A stretch of DNA of 64,000 nt from assembly GCA_021307315.1 (NCBI GenBank), contig JAJSPD010000013.1, forward strand, positions 124,001-188,000, written 5' to 3'. Shown here in pieces: positions 47,870 through 60,063 of the stretch. Origin of the DNA: Bisporella sp. PMI_857 (taxonomy: Eukaryota; Ascomycota; Leotiomycetes; Helotiales; Helotiaceae). Position 1 is the first letter of the stretch. Every line of letters starts with the position of its first letter. The notes under the pieces are model-generated. The model was not told the DNA's origin. It did no database searches and worked only from the letters and a program-made list of their open reading frames with translations. Both the position numbers and the translations under genes were made by a program.

Positions 47870-48120
47870 TAAAAACGGCAGATGCGAGTAACCTTTTGCC
47901 CCGTTCCGAATTAATTGGAGGAATCGTATAAGAATACTAGTTTGACATTATGAACATGGAGGAAGCGTCTGGTCGTATTTTTGTAAATGAGATATTTAGG
48001 CTGAAAAATGCCCTAGAGAGCAAGTTGCGATAATTGGGATTGAACTTCCGGCCTGAGGGAGGGCTGGGAGACGATTTTCGAACCTGGGAATGGCTAAATG
48101 GGGCTGGGATATCATCCCGT
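47870..48120 (-). mobile_element. SINE-like repeat, copy 1
   Basis: This stretch matches 57173-57423 over about 250 bases with scattered substitutions and small indels, in the same orientation. Read on the minus strand, the end near 48120 carries ACGGGATGATATCCC. Internally there is AGTTCAATCCC, a good Pol III B box, and a second B-like GGTTCGAAAATC. The other end finishes CTGCCGTTTTTA, a T-run like a Pol III terminator. No protein is encoded. Confidence 0.6.
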
Positions 48121-48213
48121 ACTGCATAGGTCCTATTTGACATTGAGAGATGGTGTCTCACAGGGCGAGACACGATTCTGGGTACATTAACATACTCAAC
48201 ATTTAAGTAGTAT

Positions 48214-51200
48214 TCAACCTACTGAAAAGCAGTTCACTGTGTTCATGATCAGCTGCTCATGCAGCTCCCTCCTGGCTGTCTGGAAAGGGTCATACTCGAT
48301 AACCGAAAACGACTTAAAGTCCACCCCATCTCGGAGCCAACTTTCGAGCCCGGGTCTGTCTCGAAGGTAGTGCTTCATTCCTTGATCGATAGAAGATGTT
48401 CGGGGTGAGCTATTTGGACCTATTTCAAGGTCTGTTTCGCAGTCCATCACATATTCCAGATCACCTTGCTCATTCGAGAGCTTGCTAGAAGTTTCGGTGT
48501 CAATAGGTGCAGTGCTCGAATGTCGGTGACGTGTAGTTGTCGACCAGACCGATGGTGTCTTTTTATTTATGCTCAAATTGCTCCGCTTTTTGGCAGCCCC
48601 AACAAAATTCTGCGACCAGTCTTGCCTCATCAGATCGGCTTTTTGCAACAGCCGCTCTAGACTCATTTTATCGCTCGTCACCTCTAACAACTCCGAAATC
48701 AGGTCATTGGAAACAGCTTTGGTGATGGGATCTGAAAACTCCCCAAGGTTGCTGAGGTACTCCTTGAATTTCCATGGGCTATGAGTGTGACTTGGCATCA
48801 GTTCTTCGTAGGCCCGAGACTTACGAGTATCCTGAACATTGGAAAATCGATTCGAGCCAGGCGTGCACGATCGGCTGCGGCCGTTAGGTTTTACTTTCGG
48901 ATCAACAATCCAAGTCGCGAACTCTAAGTAAATGCAACCAAGGGATGCCGCGAGAGTTGTGCTTTCACCCGATTGGCTGCATCTGCGAGGATCATACTCG
49001 GTTGGATAATCATCTCTATAGTCTTTGTATGATTGATAAGCTAAGCAGTCCTTCCTGAAGAGAATTTGAACTGACCATGCGTTTTCTCTATATAAGTCTC
49101 GCCGATTTCCATTTCTGTTTTCATGGCATCCAGCTGGGAAACTCCAAAATCAGAGATCCCGAAGCGCCACGAGTAAGGAGAGTCTCCTTTTGTCTCAGAT
49201 ATGAGGATATTTGCGGGCTTGAGGAATAGGTCGGATCGAAATCTAGTTGAGGCAGTCAGTCTTGAACAAATTTGGTAGCTTTTGATCTATACTTTGGCGG
49301 TTTCTTGTGTAAGCATTTCTGCAAGAATTTCAAAGCCACGGCAAGTCCTAGAACGTTCCTCCAAAGTTTAGAGATGTTTTGCGTGGTGGTAGGTGGTGGG
49401 ATGTTTCGAAAGTAGTCTTCCAATGAGTAAAGGTTTTGGATTCTATCCTGCTGGAAGTATCTGTATGAACCTATGGTCCGAGTACTTGTTCTTGCTGTAC
49501 AACTCTTTATTACGGCTGTTTCACTCCCGAATAGCCTTTCGTCACCTTCTCCCATTTTGAGGCAGACAAATGTCTCAGGAGGCTTGGGTCTACCCTATGA
49601 CAAGTTAGCACTGCCACAGATACGTAACAAATTATAGGTACCATTAAAGGGATATCGCCAAAGCCGGCATCGGATTTGATCCACAGCAAACCTAGCTCCA
49701 GACGCTTTTCGAGAAACATAGCATTCTCACGAAGATGTGGCAATTGCTGGCAATCTTCGGTTTTATATGTTCTATTGAACTTCCAAGGACCCACAAGCTT
49801 GTTTTCGTCGGCCATGTGATTGCCACTAGTGTAACGAGACGGAACCGCTTCGCTGTAGCTCCTTAACCAACTTGGAAAGCCATAGAGAGGTTGTAAAGAA
49901 GTGGAAAGTAGGGTCTCGTTTGCAGGTCCATGGCACTGGTTGTGGATTGCTATTGGTGCCTGAGAGCTAGATAATGGCCAGGTAGAGCAAGAACATCGAA
50001 AATGTGTGATGAGGTCCTTCATCGTTGGCCGATTCCGAGGATCAAAACTCAACATGTTCTTGACAGCTTTTAAGAACTCATGAGCACACCCATCATATAA
50101 CCCTCGAGGTATCGGGAGAGAGTCAATCCACATAAGACTCCTTGGGATAGTTGCATGAAAGGCAGCGTCAGGCGAATCTAATCGACGGAACTTCTCAAAC
50201 TCTTGGACAGATTTTCCTGCATAAACGGTGGCCATTTCGGCCCACACACAACCAAGGGAAAAGACATCTGCCGGATAATCAAAGACGGCCACTTGATGAT
50301 TTGATATCTCTGGTGCGCAATACATTGGAGTCAGGGCTGAAAACCTGTGTGGCGTTGTCTTTGAAACTTCTTCCACATATTCTGCCGTCCCAAAATCCGA
50401 GACATATACAATTTGATCTGAAGAGATAAGGATGTTTTTTGGCTTTATATCCCCGTGAACAACGCCATTTTCATGTAGGTATGCAAGGGCTGATGATAGA
50501 CAGCCCACCCAGTTACGAAGTGGTTGCTTTTCAGGTTTGTTGGGTGAAGAAACGGTGTGAGGCTCAGAGCCGGCCCGATGAAGATAGACAGCGAGGTCAC
50601 TTTTCGCTACCGGAGACATGAGAAGCCAGAGACCGAGTTGAGATTTCCATGTATCTACAAGCTTGATTATGTGGGAATGATGTAATCTTTCCAGGATCCT
50701 GGCTTCTGAAGAGGTTACTGAAGAAGGCGAGTGTGGAGATAACACAACCTTTCGAGCATATGTCTGGTTAGTACTTTCGCAGCGAACCTCATCCACGACT
50801 CCAAAACCTCCTCGACCGAGCTCACTAACATATGTTAAGCAGGACCATCGATCGCCACGATCCGAGGCATCTACGATCAGAAAACTAGAGACTGTTTTGT
50901 ATGTTGGCCAGCTTGAGCCCGACTTATTGGGCGAAATGGAAGCGGCAATTACATCAGATGGCTTGGTCTTGACGTGACATTGACTCCTACCTCGATGGCG
51001 TCCACCCGATGGTTCAGGTGCCGCATCACCTTCTCTTATACCTGAATTGGAACCACCTCCCCTTCCCTGGTTGTCATGACTGTTGCCACCCGGGTTGCTG
51101 GTGTGTCTATCATGAGCATTTGGGCTCCCTCCATGAGGCGGCCCTCCTTGGTCACTATCATCATCATTGACGTCGTCTTGGTCATTGGAAGGAGGTGCAC

Positions 51201-52989
51201 CGGTAGGCTTTGGCTGTTTCCTCCCGAATTTATTTCGAACAATGCTGCCAATGATGCTGCGCACAGACTTTTCGTCGTGCTTACTGTGTCGCCGATCATG
51301 GAAGGTCAAGTATTTAGAGGATCCATCCTTGTAGTGATCCATCATATGATCTAAACATCCCTCGCTGTCCGCAAAGGGCTCGTCCTCGCCCTTCAAGCAG
51401 AAAGGACATATGCGATGGCCAAAGTCAGGGGGTTGCAGCGAATTCTTGTCAAGCTTTTCCGTAGCCTTCGCCTTTTCCTCCTCCATCATCTTATGCTTCG
51501 TGATGAAATGGTTCGAAACATTACTCTTCCTTGAGCTCCAATAACAACAAGGCTCTCCACCAGATTTGTGCGGACAGATCCAGACCTTGGGAGGGCAATG
51601 TATATCTTGATAATGCCTCTTCATGTTATTCTGGTTTGTAGAACATGTGCATCCTTGTTCACGGCACGATATACCTTGAAACGGAGAAGATTGGCTTTCA
51701 GGTTTGGCGCAAGACGTTACCAGCAATGAACTAGGGTCAGCCCCCGTCCTCCGACGCTTGGGGGGTGGGGTTGAGATGGTCTCACCGTCCTCTCCTTTGG
51801 TCATCATATGCTTATATTGTGGTATTGGGGTGGGCGATAAGTGGTTCTCGATTGATTTGCGCGTTTTGGGTGTGGGTGTGGAAATAGGTGTACTGCCCGC
51901 AATATCGAAGTATCCTGAATCGTCAGCGCTGATGTGCGCGGCCAGTTCTTGAATCAGAACCCATCCGGAACCCCCATACAGCTTATCGACATTCTCCACG
52001 ACTTCCTTGATTTTGAAATCAGAATCATAGCTATCATTCTTCAGAATGGGCATGATTATCTTCCAGACCCCACTATCGTCCGGTAAATTTAACTGCTTGT
52101 TGAGCGGTCGCGCCCACTTTTGATAGAAATTTATTATGTTCTGGCTCAAACGCGATGCTATAGTGTCCGGGAGCATCTGAGCATATTGAAATTCTTCTTT
52201 CACGAGAACAAACAGCTTATTGTAGACGTCGCGTTGGCCAAAGACACACCCCTTCGAGTGTTTGATCAATTGCGATCCCAAATCAACAGAGTCATAATCT
52301 GACGTCGAGCCATCGCTTCTTGGAATATTATCTTCTGGCCCTACTCCTTTTGATTGAACCGGCTTTCCGCTATGTGCTGGAGAAGCCTGCAAAATATACC
52401 GAGCAGTCAGTATGTGTATGTCGATGATGTACGTAGAGTGAAGTGGTAGAGAATGACGTACACTTAGTATGGCTTCTTCATTCGATTGTTCTGGTCGGGG
52501 AAGAACTTCGGATGGACCATTATCCTCAATGCAGTCTCCTGAGTTCGCCGCTGGCGGTTGTTGACCACATTCAGTGATTTGTGTTGTTGTCCAGGCATGC
52601 GGCGTGACTGATGATCGTGGATCAGAGGTATCATGGTATGGTTGTTGACGGCCCAAGGCTGGGTCGATTTCACTCTGCTTTTGACGATCGTCGTGAGTTG
52701 TCTCTTCATCTGATGTCTCGCAGGAAAGGAAAGAATTGTATCTTGAAACTTCGTGAGGCGGCAAGGCTGCTGGGGGCGTATTTAGCGACGAGTCGCAGTT
52801 CCGATGGCTGGTACCAGAGTCTTCGGCTCCCATAAAAGGGTCCAAGGCTTGTGGAGGCATGGGACAGGTTGATACTAGCTGCGGAAGGTTTATCGTGTTG
52901 GTCCTCTGTTTTAGTATGTGTGAGTGAGTGTTTTGCATTTGATCGTAAGAATTGTTGAATTGTACCGCAGCGGGGCGCGCCAACATCAT
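48214..52989 (-). CDS. C2H2 zinc-finger, kinase and pseudokinase protein
   Basis: Six exons give about 1,496 residues from ATG 52989, with introns 52906-52965, 52387-52461, 49595-49641, 49243-49292 and 49023-49075. The N-terminal third is disordered. C2H2-type fingers lie near 51690-51350 (CREQGCTCST...HYQDIH; CPFCLKGEDEPF...HMMDHY). The kinase domain (about 50830-49990) has LGRGGFGVV, lysine in YARKVVL, HGDIKPKN (HGD replaces HRD), DFG in VSDFGTAEY and YCAPEI. After it, a second kinase-like domain (about 49480-48900) keeps ANIL and SDFGVSQ but has lost HRD (it reads FRSDLFLKPANIL), and it has LGCIYLEFATW. It is therefore an active kinase fused to a likely pseudokinase. Such proteins resemble fungal kinases found near HET and NLR genes; function is inferred. 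Start uncertain: a GGAGAA repeat precedes it, and 53106 is an alternative. Confidence 0.75.
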
Positions 52990-54536
52990 CCTCCCCACTA
53001 GGATAAGGAGGAGAAGGAGAAGGAGAAGGAGAAGGAGAAGGAGAAGAAGACAAATGAGACTGGGTAGCCAAAATTTTTCGATACAGACTTCTAATCCATT
53101 CCTCAAAATGCAACATCAATAATTCAAATGACAACTGCAATAAAATAATATTCGACGCCCATGCAGACTTCGACTTATATTTTCAGTTCTTTTCATCATG
53201 TCATAGCCACTTGGTTCCTACGAAAACTTACATACTTGAATCAAACATTCTCCTCCTTATCATACGTTTTCTTTCATCTCTTACTTTCCCTTTCCTATTC
53301 ATATTCCTATTCCTATTCCTAATCTCCGATAGACTCAAGTGGGTCCTAATAATTTCATGATAACGGGCTATCAACAGGAACCCGAAGGATACATGCACTT
53401 TCCAAAGTGAGGAAGTGATACATAACGCACCAACACCTGGTCGAATAACCTCAATTCTACGCCAAATTTTAGCAGCTAGGGAAGATCCAACTATTGCTGT
53501 TCCAAGTCTTTATCTTTGGCCATAATCAAGAAAGTCTAGCAAGTCTATCCCGCCAACTTATGAGCACCAAAGAGGCGCATCCAACCTCCTAGATCTCATA
53601 TTGTCAAGAAGTTTGGTGTGCAACAGCACTAACAGCCGTTCGACACTAGAGACACACTTTGTACATCTTGGGAATAGCAAGGCGATGTGCTCAATTTATC
53701 GGTGCATTTGGTCATGCGGCCACGTAACCCCAGGAGTGAAGTTCTGTGAGCTCGGCGACGCTGCTAAAAGCACTTGCTATGATTCAGAGCACATGCAACA
53801 AAGATCACACGACATTTGCAATAGATGTAAGAGGAAAAGGGCTTCAAGGTAGATTAGCATGACACTTGACAAATGATGAAGCTGAATGGTAGCAACAGGA
53901 GAAGACGAGAGTAGAGCACCACAAGCAAATCAAATACGCGTCTCACCGATATTCGTTGTTAAGAGAAAAGCTAATCAACCAAAGTACAAACTCTCTTTGG
54001 ATGAAGGATACCACAAAGATAGGTTTCACAATTCACAACCTTGTCCCTCTTCCACAAAGCAGCTCTAGTTGGCTGTGAGCGACAGTGTTCACATATGACG
54101 CCTTCTCGTTGAGGAGCTCTCGCCGAAACACTGCCTGAAGCGAGACACAAAAATTTCCTTCTTCTTTTCAAAGAATAAAAAGGGTTTCCAGCGCTGCGAA
54201 TTTTAAAGATTGTGACGTGCTCTCCTACTTAGTCAGAGCCTTATATTTCTCCCCTCCTCTGTGCAACACACCTCAATAAATGCAACGCAGCCCAAGGCTG
54301 AGGATACTGCCCGAGGAAATGTCAAGGCAGTTTAAGTTCTTTAAAGAAGTGACTGCTGCCTGTAAATCCAATATGAGAACTCGCTCTTTCTTTTCATCCT
54401 TCATGCTCGTGGGAAGACAGTTCTTTCCGATCTTCTTGTCACATCGCTTGCGGTTCTGGCGTGTATATGCTGTAGGCGAGGAGGTCGCGATATATATCCT
54501 GCGCTAGACAAGAAAAAGCAAATCATATCAGGCACC
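52990..54536. promoter_or_regulatory. Divergent promoter region between kinase and HET genes
   Basis: The two genes are head to head, 1.5 kb apart. The region includes the GGAGAA repeat and a TATTCC run near 53297-53320. I see no other gene. Confidence 0.4.
53007..53049. repeat. GGAGAA hexanucleotide repeat
   Basis: About six copies of GGAGAA sit at the 5' end of the kinase gene. On the coding strand one frame reads poly-Leu and another Ser-Pro repeats, so length changes could alter the N-terminus if this part is translated. Confidence 0.8.
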
Positions 54537-56650
54537 ATGATGCAGCTGTGCCTTATTTGCCTAAACTTCGACCGGCTTTTTGGCGATGGCAACCGCTGGC
54601 ATGTTGATGTTCGAGACGATCTAACATTGGAATATTCATTGGAATTCGAATCACAGCAACTTAAGCGGTCGGCCGAATCCGGATGCGCCACATGCTCTGT
54701 CGTTCTCAGTGGCCTGCAGCTCATGAGTCGCAAATCGTTTATTTTCGAGGAATGGCAGCCGCATCGAGGTCGATTCATTTTGCAGGCAGATAGTCCTTTA
54801 GAAGTTGAAGTCATTGATCCTCAGAAGAATGAACCTGTGCGAATTCAGTACTACACTCTGACAGGTTTGCAATCTGGATTATATACCTTTGCGCTGGTAC
54901 GCTGCTTTGATGAAGTGCAAGCTGATGTCTTTGATTAGGAAGTAAAATCCAAGATAGGGGCCCACAGTGGGCGCCGTTTGGTGCCGCTAACGATGTGCCT
55001 TCAGTGCCATCTGTAGCACGATGCTCATCAATTATTCTCGACTGGATCACAAACTGTCAGAATCACCACAAAGCTTGTGCTGTTGAAAGACCTCAACTGG
55101 TAGATCTCCCTTCTCGCATGCTCGACATCGATCCGCAGCAGAATATGTCAGTTCGCTTGATCCAAACTCAAAAGAACATCACCTGTCTGCCCCACCCATT
55201 TTATGCGACGCTAAGTCATTGCTGGGGAACGGTGAATGTTATACAGACAACCAAGGAGACTCTCATGCAAAGGATAAGAGGCATAGACTGGGAGAGCCTA
55301 CCCAGGACCTTCCAGGATGCCATAACAATCGTTCGGGCCCTCAAAATCCGGTTCATCTGGATTGACTCTCTATGCATAATTCAAGACGATGACCAAGATT
55401 GGAAGCTTGAATCGGCCCGCATGGCCACAATTTATTCAAATAGCTACGTTAATATCGCTGCCACAGGAGCTTCTGATAGTCGTGGAGGATGTCTTTCTCC
55501 AAGGAGTTTGAAGCACGTTTCAAGGACGTTTGAAATTGGCTCGTTTCCCATCAACCCCGACATCACTACAGATCACGCTGGGCCTACTGTTTTTGTCCGT
55601 CCTTCTTTCGAATCAATTCACCATCGCTATAGCACTCGCAGTACGTACGACACTGATCTCCCCGACACAAAGGCTGTCCCATTACTCTCGAGGGCGTGGG
55701 TATTCCAAGAGCGACACCTTGCACCGCGAACCATCCACTTCCATCCTTCGGAAATGGTGATGGAATGCAAATCTAGGCTTCGTTGCGAATGTACAGGGCT
55801 CGATAAGTTCGTAACAAAGTCGAGACGAAACTCTTTCAATCTTGATCGGAATTCCCTCGACGGTCGGCTAACGTTAGACAATTGGTGTGAGGTTGTCGAA
55901 GAGTTCTCGAGACTACGCCTGACTCGGGAGTCTGATAGGTTGCCAGCGCTCATTGGGGTTGCTACTGTCTTCCAGGCCTCCTTGAAATGCGGATATCTAG
56001 CCGGCTTGTGGGAACACGACATTGCTAGAGGCCTTTTATGGGATGTGACCAGGTATGAAAACACCCTAGGCACTGTGCGTCGCCATAAGCGGTCATTCGC
56101 GCCAAGTTGGTCATGGGCATCTATGGTACTAGAGACTGAGGGGTCGGGCATCATTTTCCCTGCCGGCCATGATGAGATATTCGAGATAGATCGACGTTTC
56201 GCGTATGTTAATACAGATATGCCAGTAGTAGTAATGGATTCAAACTTTGGAACGCCCAACAAAGCAATCTGGATCCAAGGTGCTGTTGTGACTGCCATAT
56301 CTTGTGCTCTCTGTGAACCTGTCGATGGAGAAAATGTCCTGATACTCGTATTTGAACAGGATGTCGACGACGCAGTTTTAATTACTACCATAGGAATGAA
56401 GCTCGATGTTACAGGAAGCACAGCAGAATCTCCTCCAGTAGAGTATGGCACGACGGTCTATTGCATAATTGTCGGATCTACGGCCGAGAGCGACTATATT
56501 TCTAGTGAACAAGTCACGTATCTGTGCACTTGTGTTTTGAGAATGTCTCTGGCCATTCCAGATAGTTTGGAGCGAATTGGCGTCTTGGATATCAGGGAGG
56601 ATACAGGAATATTTCAAACTACACCTGAAATCGCCTTAAAACTGACTTAA
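54537..56650 (+). CDS. HET-domain protein (heterokaryon incompatibility family)
   Basis: Two exons (54537-54864, 54939-56650) encode 679 residues. The intron (gtttgc...gattag, phase 1) joins YYTLTG to SKIQDRGPQWAPFG; the donor at 54898 would break the frame. The HET domain (PF06985) is complete: FYATLSHCWG (block 1), RFIWIDSLCIIQDDDQDW (block 2), SARMATIYSNSYVNIAATGA, and SRAWVFQERHLAPRTIHF. The N-terminus has a CLICLNF...CATC cysteine pattern. There is no NACHT or WD40 partner; the C-terminus is a plain HET-only tail. HET domains trigger incompatibility cell death in filamentous ascomycetes; here the gene is head to head with the kinase-pseudokinase gene. Start chosen at CACCATGATG; the second Met follows directly. 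Confidence 0.9.
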
Positions 56651-57172
56651 TATTCAGCTGCGAATGGTATATTGGTGGCACATTGACCTCTAAGTAAGGG
56701 CAACACCCAGTAAGTAATGGGCTAGTGGGGTAAAGTGAGGCGGCATTCTGGATCGAAATCACGCTTGAGAATTCAAGCGTATGGAGTTGAAGGTGAAGTT
56801 ATTTTCTTTTCTCACTCCCTTACATATGTCTTAGTTAGGAAACAAGGTCCGATCATTTCACACGCCTCGCATAATACAGTACGATGGATTGGTCTATCCC
56901 TATCTCCTTTTTCAAAATGCCAATCCTTCCACTATTACATAAACATCACAAAGCCCAACACACCTCCTTAACCCCGCCATACCCAACATATATATACCCA
57001 CCTCAAGCCATGTTCATGTTCTCCGGAACCGAGGATTTCTCTCTCCATTTCATTCCGATCCATCACCAAAAACGTCAAGCTAACTCTATGTACAGTAGAT
57101 ACTAGAAAATAAACTAATCAAAATTGTAATCACAAATATATGGGTATTAATTAATCAAACAGCGGTGCCCGG
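56651..57172. other. Intergenic region
   Basis: These bases separate the HET gene and the second repeat copy. I see no gene. Confidence 0.4.
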
Positions 57173-57432
57173 TAAAAACGGCAGATGCGAGTAACCTTTT
57201 ATCCCGTTCCGAATTGATTGGAGGCGTCGTACGAAAAAAATAGTTTGACATCATGAACATGGAGGAATTGTCTGATCGTATCTTTGTAAATGAGGAATTT
57301 GGGCTGAAAAACGCTCTAGGGAGCAAGCTGCGATAATTGGAATTGAACTTCTGACCAGAGAGAAGGCTGTAGACGGTTTTCGAAGGCTAAATGGGGTTCG
57401 GATAGGCTGGGATATCATTCCGTTGAGTTACC
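57173..57432 (-). mobile_element. SINE-like repeat, copy 2
   Basis: It matches copy 1 and retains the better promoter. On the minus strand it begins GGTAACTCAACGGAATG (an A-box-like TAACTCAACGG), has the B box AGTTCAATTCC about 75 bases downstream, and ends CTGCCGTTTTTA like copy 1. Both copies share the odd stretch CATGAACATGGAGGAA (copy 1 TATGAACATGGAGGAA on the plus strand). Confidence 0.6.
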
Positions 57433-60063
57433 AAAACTGTTGCCGTTCAACGCTTTTGTGTCGCCTTTCATATCGCGCAAGTTTCAGGTTCCCTAGCTCT
57501 ACCCTGAGCTGGGGATACCGTACTGTATAATATTCGTTTGAAGCGCCCGGATTTTCCTTGGTGGGCAGCCTTGGTGAGTTTTAGTGCACCGGGCCGGTGC
57601 TGTACGCACGTTTCCTCCATCCCTCTCTGTGAAGTGGGTAGGCAAGAGCATCGCCAGTGCAGGAAGGTACGAGGAGTTGTCGAACAGCGGGAAGATCTAT
57701 GAGCAGAATGATAAGTTTGGGTCGTGGGGCTGAGTGAGAGTATGTTTTGCTCATTAGGATAATGTTACAGCAGTTTATAAGAGTTGGTTAATTGTAAGTC
57801 ATGATTGCTTGACCACGCTCTTGTTATAGTTTTACATTGGTTTTTCCTTTTCTAGTCTCATGATATTACAGTAATATCTGCTCCAACCGTTTTTGTTCCA
57901 GACGATGGCGTCGTAACTGATGTGATTGGTGCTGCGCTTAAAGTCGCCAATCCAAGCACTTGGAACTTATCAGATTAACATCATGCCTTAATATGGGGGT
58001 TATGGCACTGCTTACAAAGAGTCTGGCTCATGCTTACCATTGGGTATCTTGAGGACTATTAAATTATAAGATGCTAGCCTATTTGGGGGAAGTTAGTACA
58101 CTAACAATGAGCCTATTTCCACCACCTCCGAACTCTTCGCCTCTTTACTCTCAAATCCTCCCAATGGTGAGCTATCAGCGGCCGTCAAAGATGCGGGGAC
58201 CAACACAACTCTGCTAATATCCGGCCTATTCTAAATCTCACACAACCACGCCTCGTATGGTCATGCCTCGCAAGCTGGACTAGAGCGAGGGGATACTCTG
58301 TTCATTGTGGCAGAAATCACGCATGAGAGGATTGGGGAGTAGCGACAGACATCTCGATATTCAACACGATATGGCACCTTTCCCATTACGAAGCAATGCC
58401 TAAGAAAGGATCTGACTGTAGTGTCAACATTTACAGCGGTCCGTCACAATCTTTAACACGAATTCGCTACAGAAGTGGCTGCAGATTTCGGCTTGACACA
58501 AGGAGCTTGTAACACGATGAAGATTCTCGTAACGCAGAAAACCGGTATCGATTGATACAGTTATTGGTACGAATTTAAAATGTCGAAGTTCCCTCCGATA
58601 CCAAGATAATTTCATTTGAAATGCTTCTCCTGCGGTGAATTCATTTATATTCCGTTTGAGATCTAGAGAAGTTTCTCGCCAATGGCAGACCCCATTATCG
58701 AGATGCTGTCCCCGCCAACGGCCAATGAAGCCGCTAAAGCGGAAACGAAAAGTGAATATTAACGTGCTTCTGGCCATAAATATGTCCCGGCCTGGTCATC
58801 GACAAACTAGTAAGAGAAACACAACAAGGAATGCTTGGTGACGACCGACCAATTGTGTGTCCTATGTCTCATCTACCTCCCTGATGGACAGTGGATACAA
58901 TCGGGTAGAGCTCCGGCTTGCAGGGCAAATCAAAGTTCCCGTCCGGCTAAATTGTAACAAGCCGATCGATAATTTTGCTGCTTCGATCTGATAATACACT
59001 AGTTCTCTCTTTCTTTAACTACCAAAGTGTAAACTCGCTAATGCACCATGCAGCTGGACGGGTGATGTTGCACGTGTAATTCTCAGCAACGCCTATTGGG
59101 GGGATATGAGAAGAGATTCTTTGAACAGACTATGCGGGTTAGGGCTGTCTCGTATGCCAAGCTCGAGAAGCTCGCGGGTAGATATCCTACGCTGATCCAG
59201 AATCTGCGTGGCAAGGTTTAAGGATAAGTACTTTCTCTCTCCCAGCATGATTTCTTGTATACTCGCGCTTATACTTCTCGGCAGAACATATAGAGCCTTT
59301 GACACAGTGTCAATAGTTCTGCTGTTGAAGAGGATGAAACATCTCGGAGTTAACATAGGATCTTGCGGTAACGAGACCATCAGACCACGCCGTATGTTGA
59401 TCTTCAAGAAGGTGCATGGTAAATAGTATTCCGAGTCCTCAGCCTGTTGTTCCAGTGATCTGACTGACAGACCTAGTGACAACATTGATGGAAGCCTTTG
59501 AGACAGCATTCAAGTAGTAGATATAAATCTGAACTGAATAAATCAAATACAGCCCTTGAATTGACTCAATTCGGCCTATCCGAGCCTTCAGAGGCCTTAT
59601 TCTCACCACCACCGCAATGCAGGATCCACAGAACCCGACGCGTCTGGCGCGCTAGCTCTGCCACATCTAGCTACACATCCTTCTAAGGAGGCTCCTTTTC
59701 AAGCTATTCAAAACTAGGTTAAGGCACGTGGGTATGAATTCCTCACCAAGCCGTTGTTCTGGTCGAGATCAGAACAGTGCTTCTGCCGCCGACAACGCAG
59801 GAGTGGATGCTGGTAGATTAACACATAGTGCAAAATTCTCTATTTATATAGAATATTTAGTCACTCTTCTCATGACAATAATTGCCGCCTTGGTTTGCTT
59901 TCTGCCACCTAGTTACTGGTGCAGATACTCAAGCTCCTGTCCTTTCGGGCTGTCTAAAGATTACTGCTGCATATATATCTCGCATCCCAGCGTCGGTATT
60001 TAGCTCATCGCCTCTCTTATATCTATGCAGATAGATTGACCAAATAGATGGATCCCACCTCCA
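57433..60063. other. Gene-poor, partly decayed region
   Basis: No intact gene is seen. Around 57872-57978 a short frame reads ISAPTVFVPDDGVVTDVIGA, and around 58108-58215 another reads STTSELFASLLSNPPNGEL. Both end in stops and may be exons of a decayed gene. A 138-codon minus-strand frame at 59093-59509 has no family I recognise. Confidence 0.35.

Noticed and set aside
49256..49555. Separate small gene downstream of the kinase
   Set aside because: A clear intron (49595-49641) and in-frame splice joins it to the kinase gene; it is part of the same protein.
53106..53140. Poly-leucine membrane anchor at the N-terminus of the kinase protein
   Set aside because: The leucines come from the GGAGAA repeat in one frame; a well-formed intron (52906-52965, tactaa branch) and a downstream ATG make a start at 52989 more likely.
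54837..54938. HET gene exon running through to the stop at 54938
   Set aside because: That end is intron read-through; a phase-1 intron at 54865-54938 restores the family sequence.
58900..58975. A tRNA-like stretch with a GGGTAGAGCTCCGGCTTGC pattern
   Set aside because: No acceptor stem or T arm closes around it, and the B box is absent.
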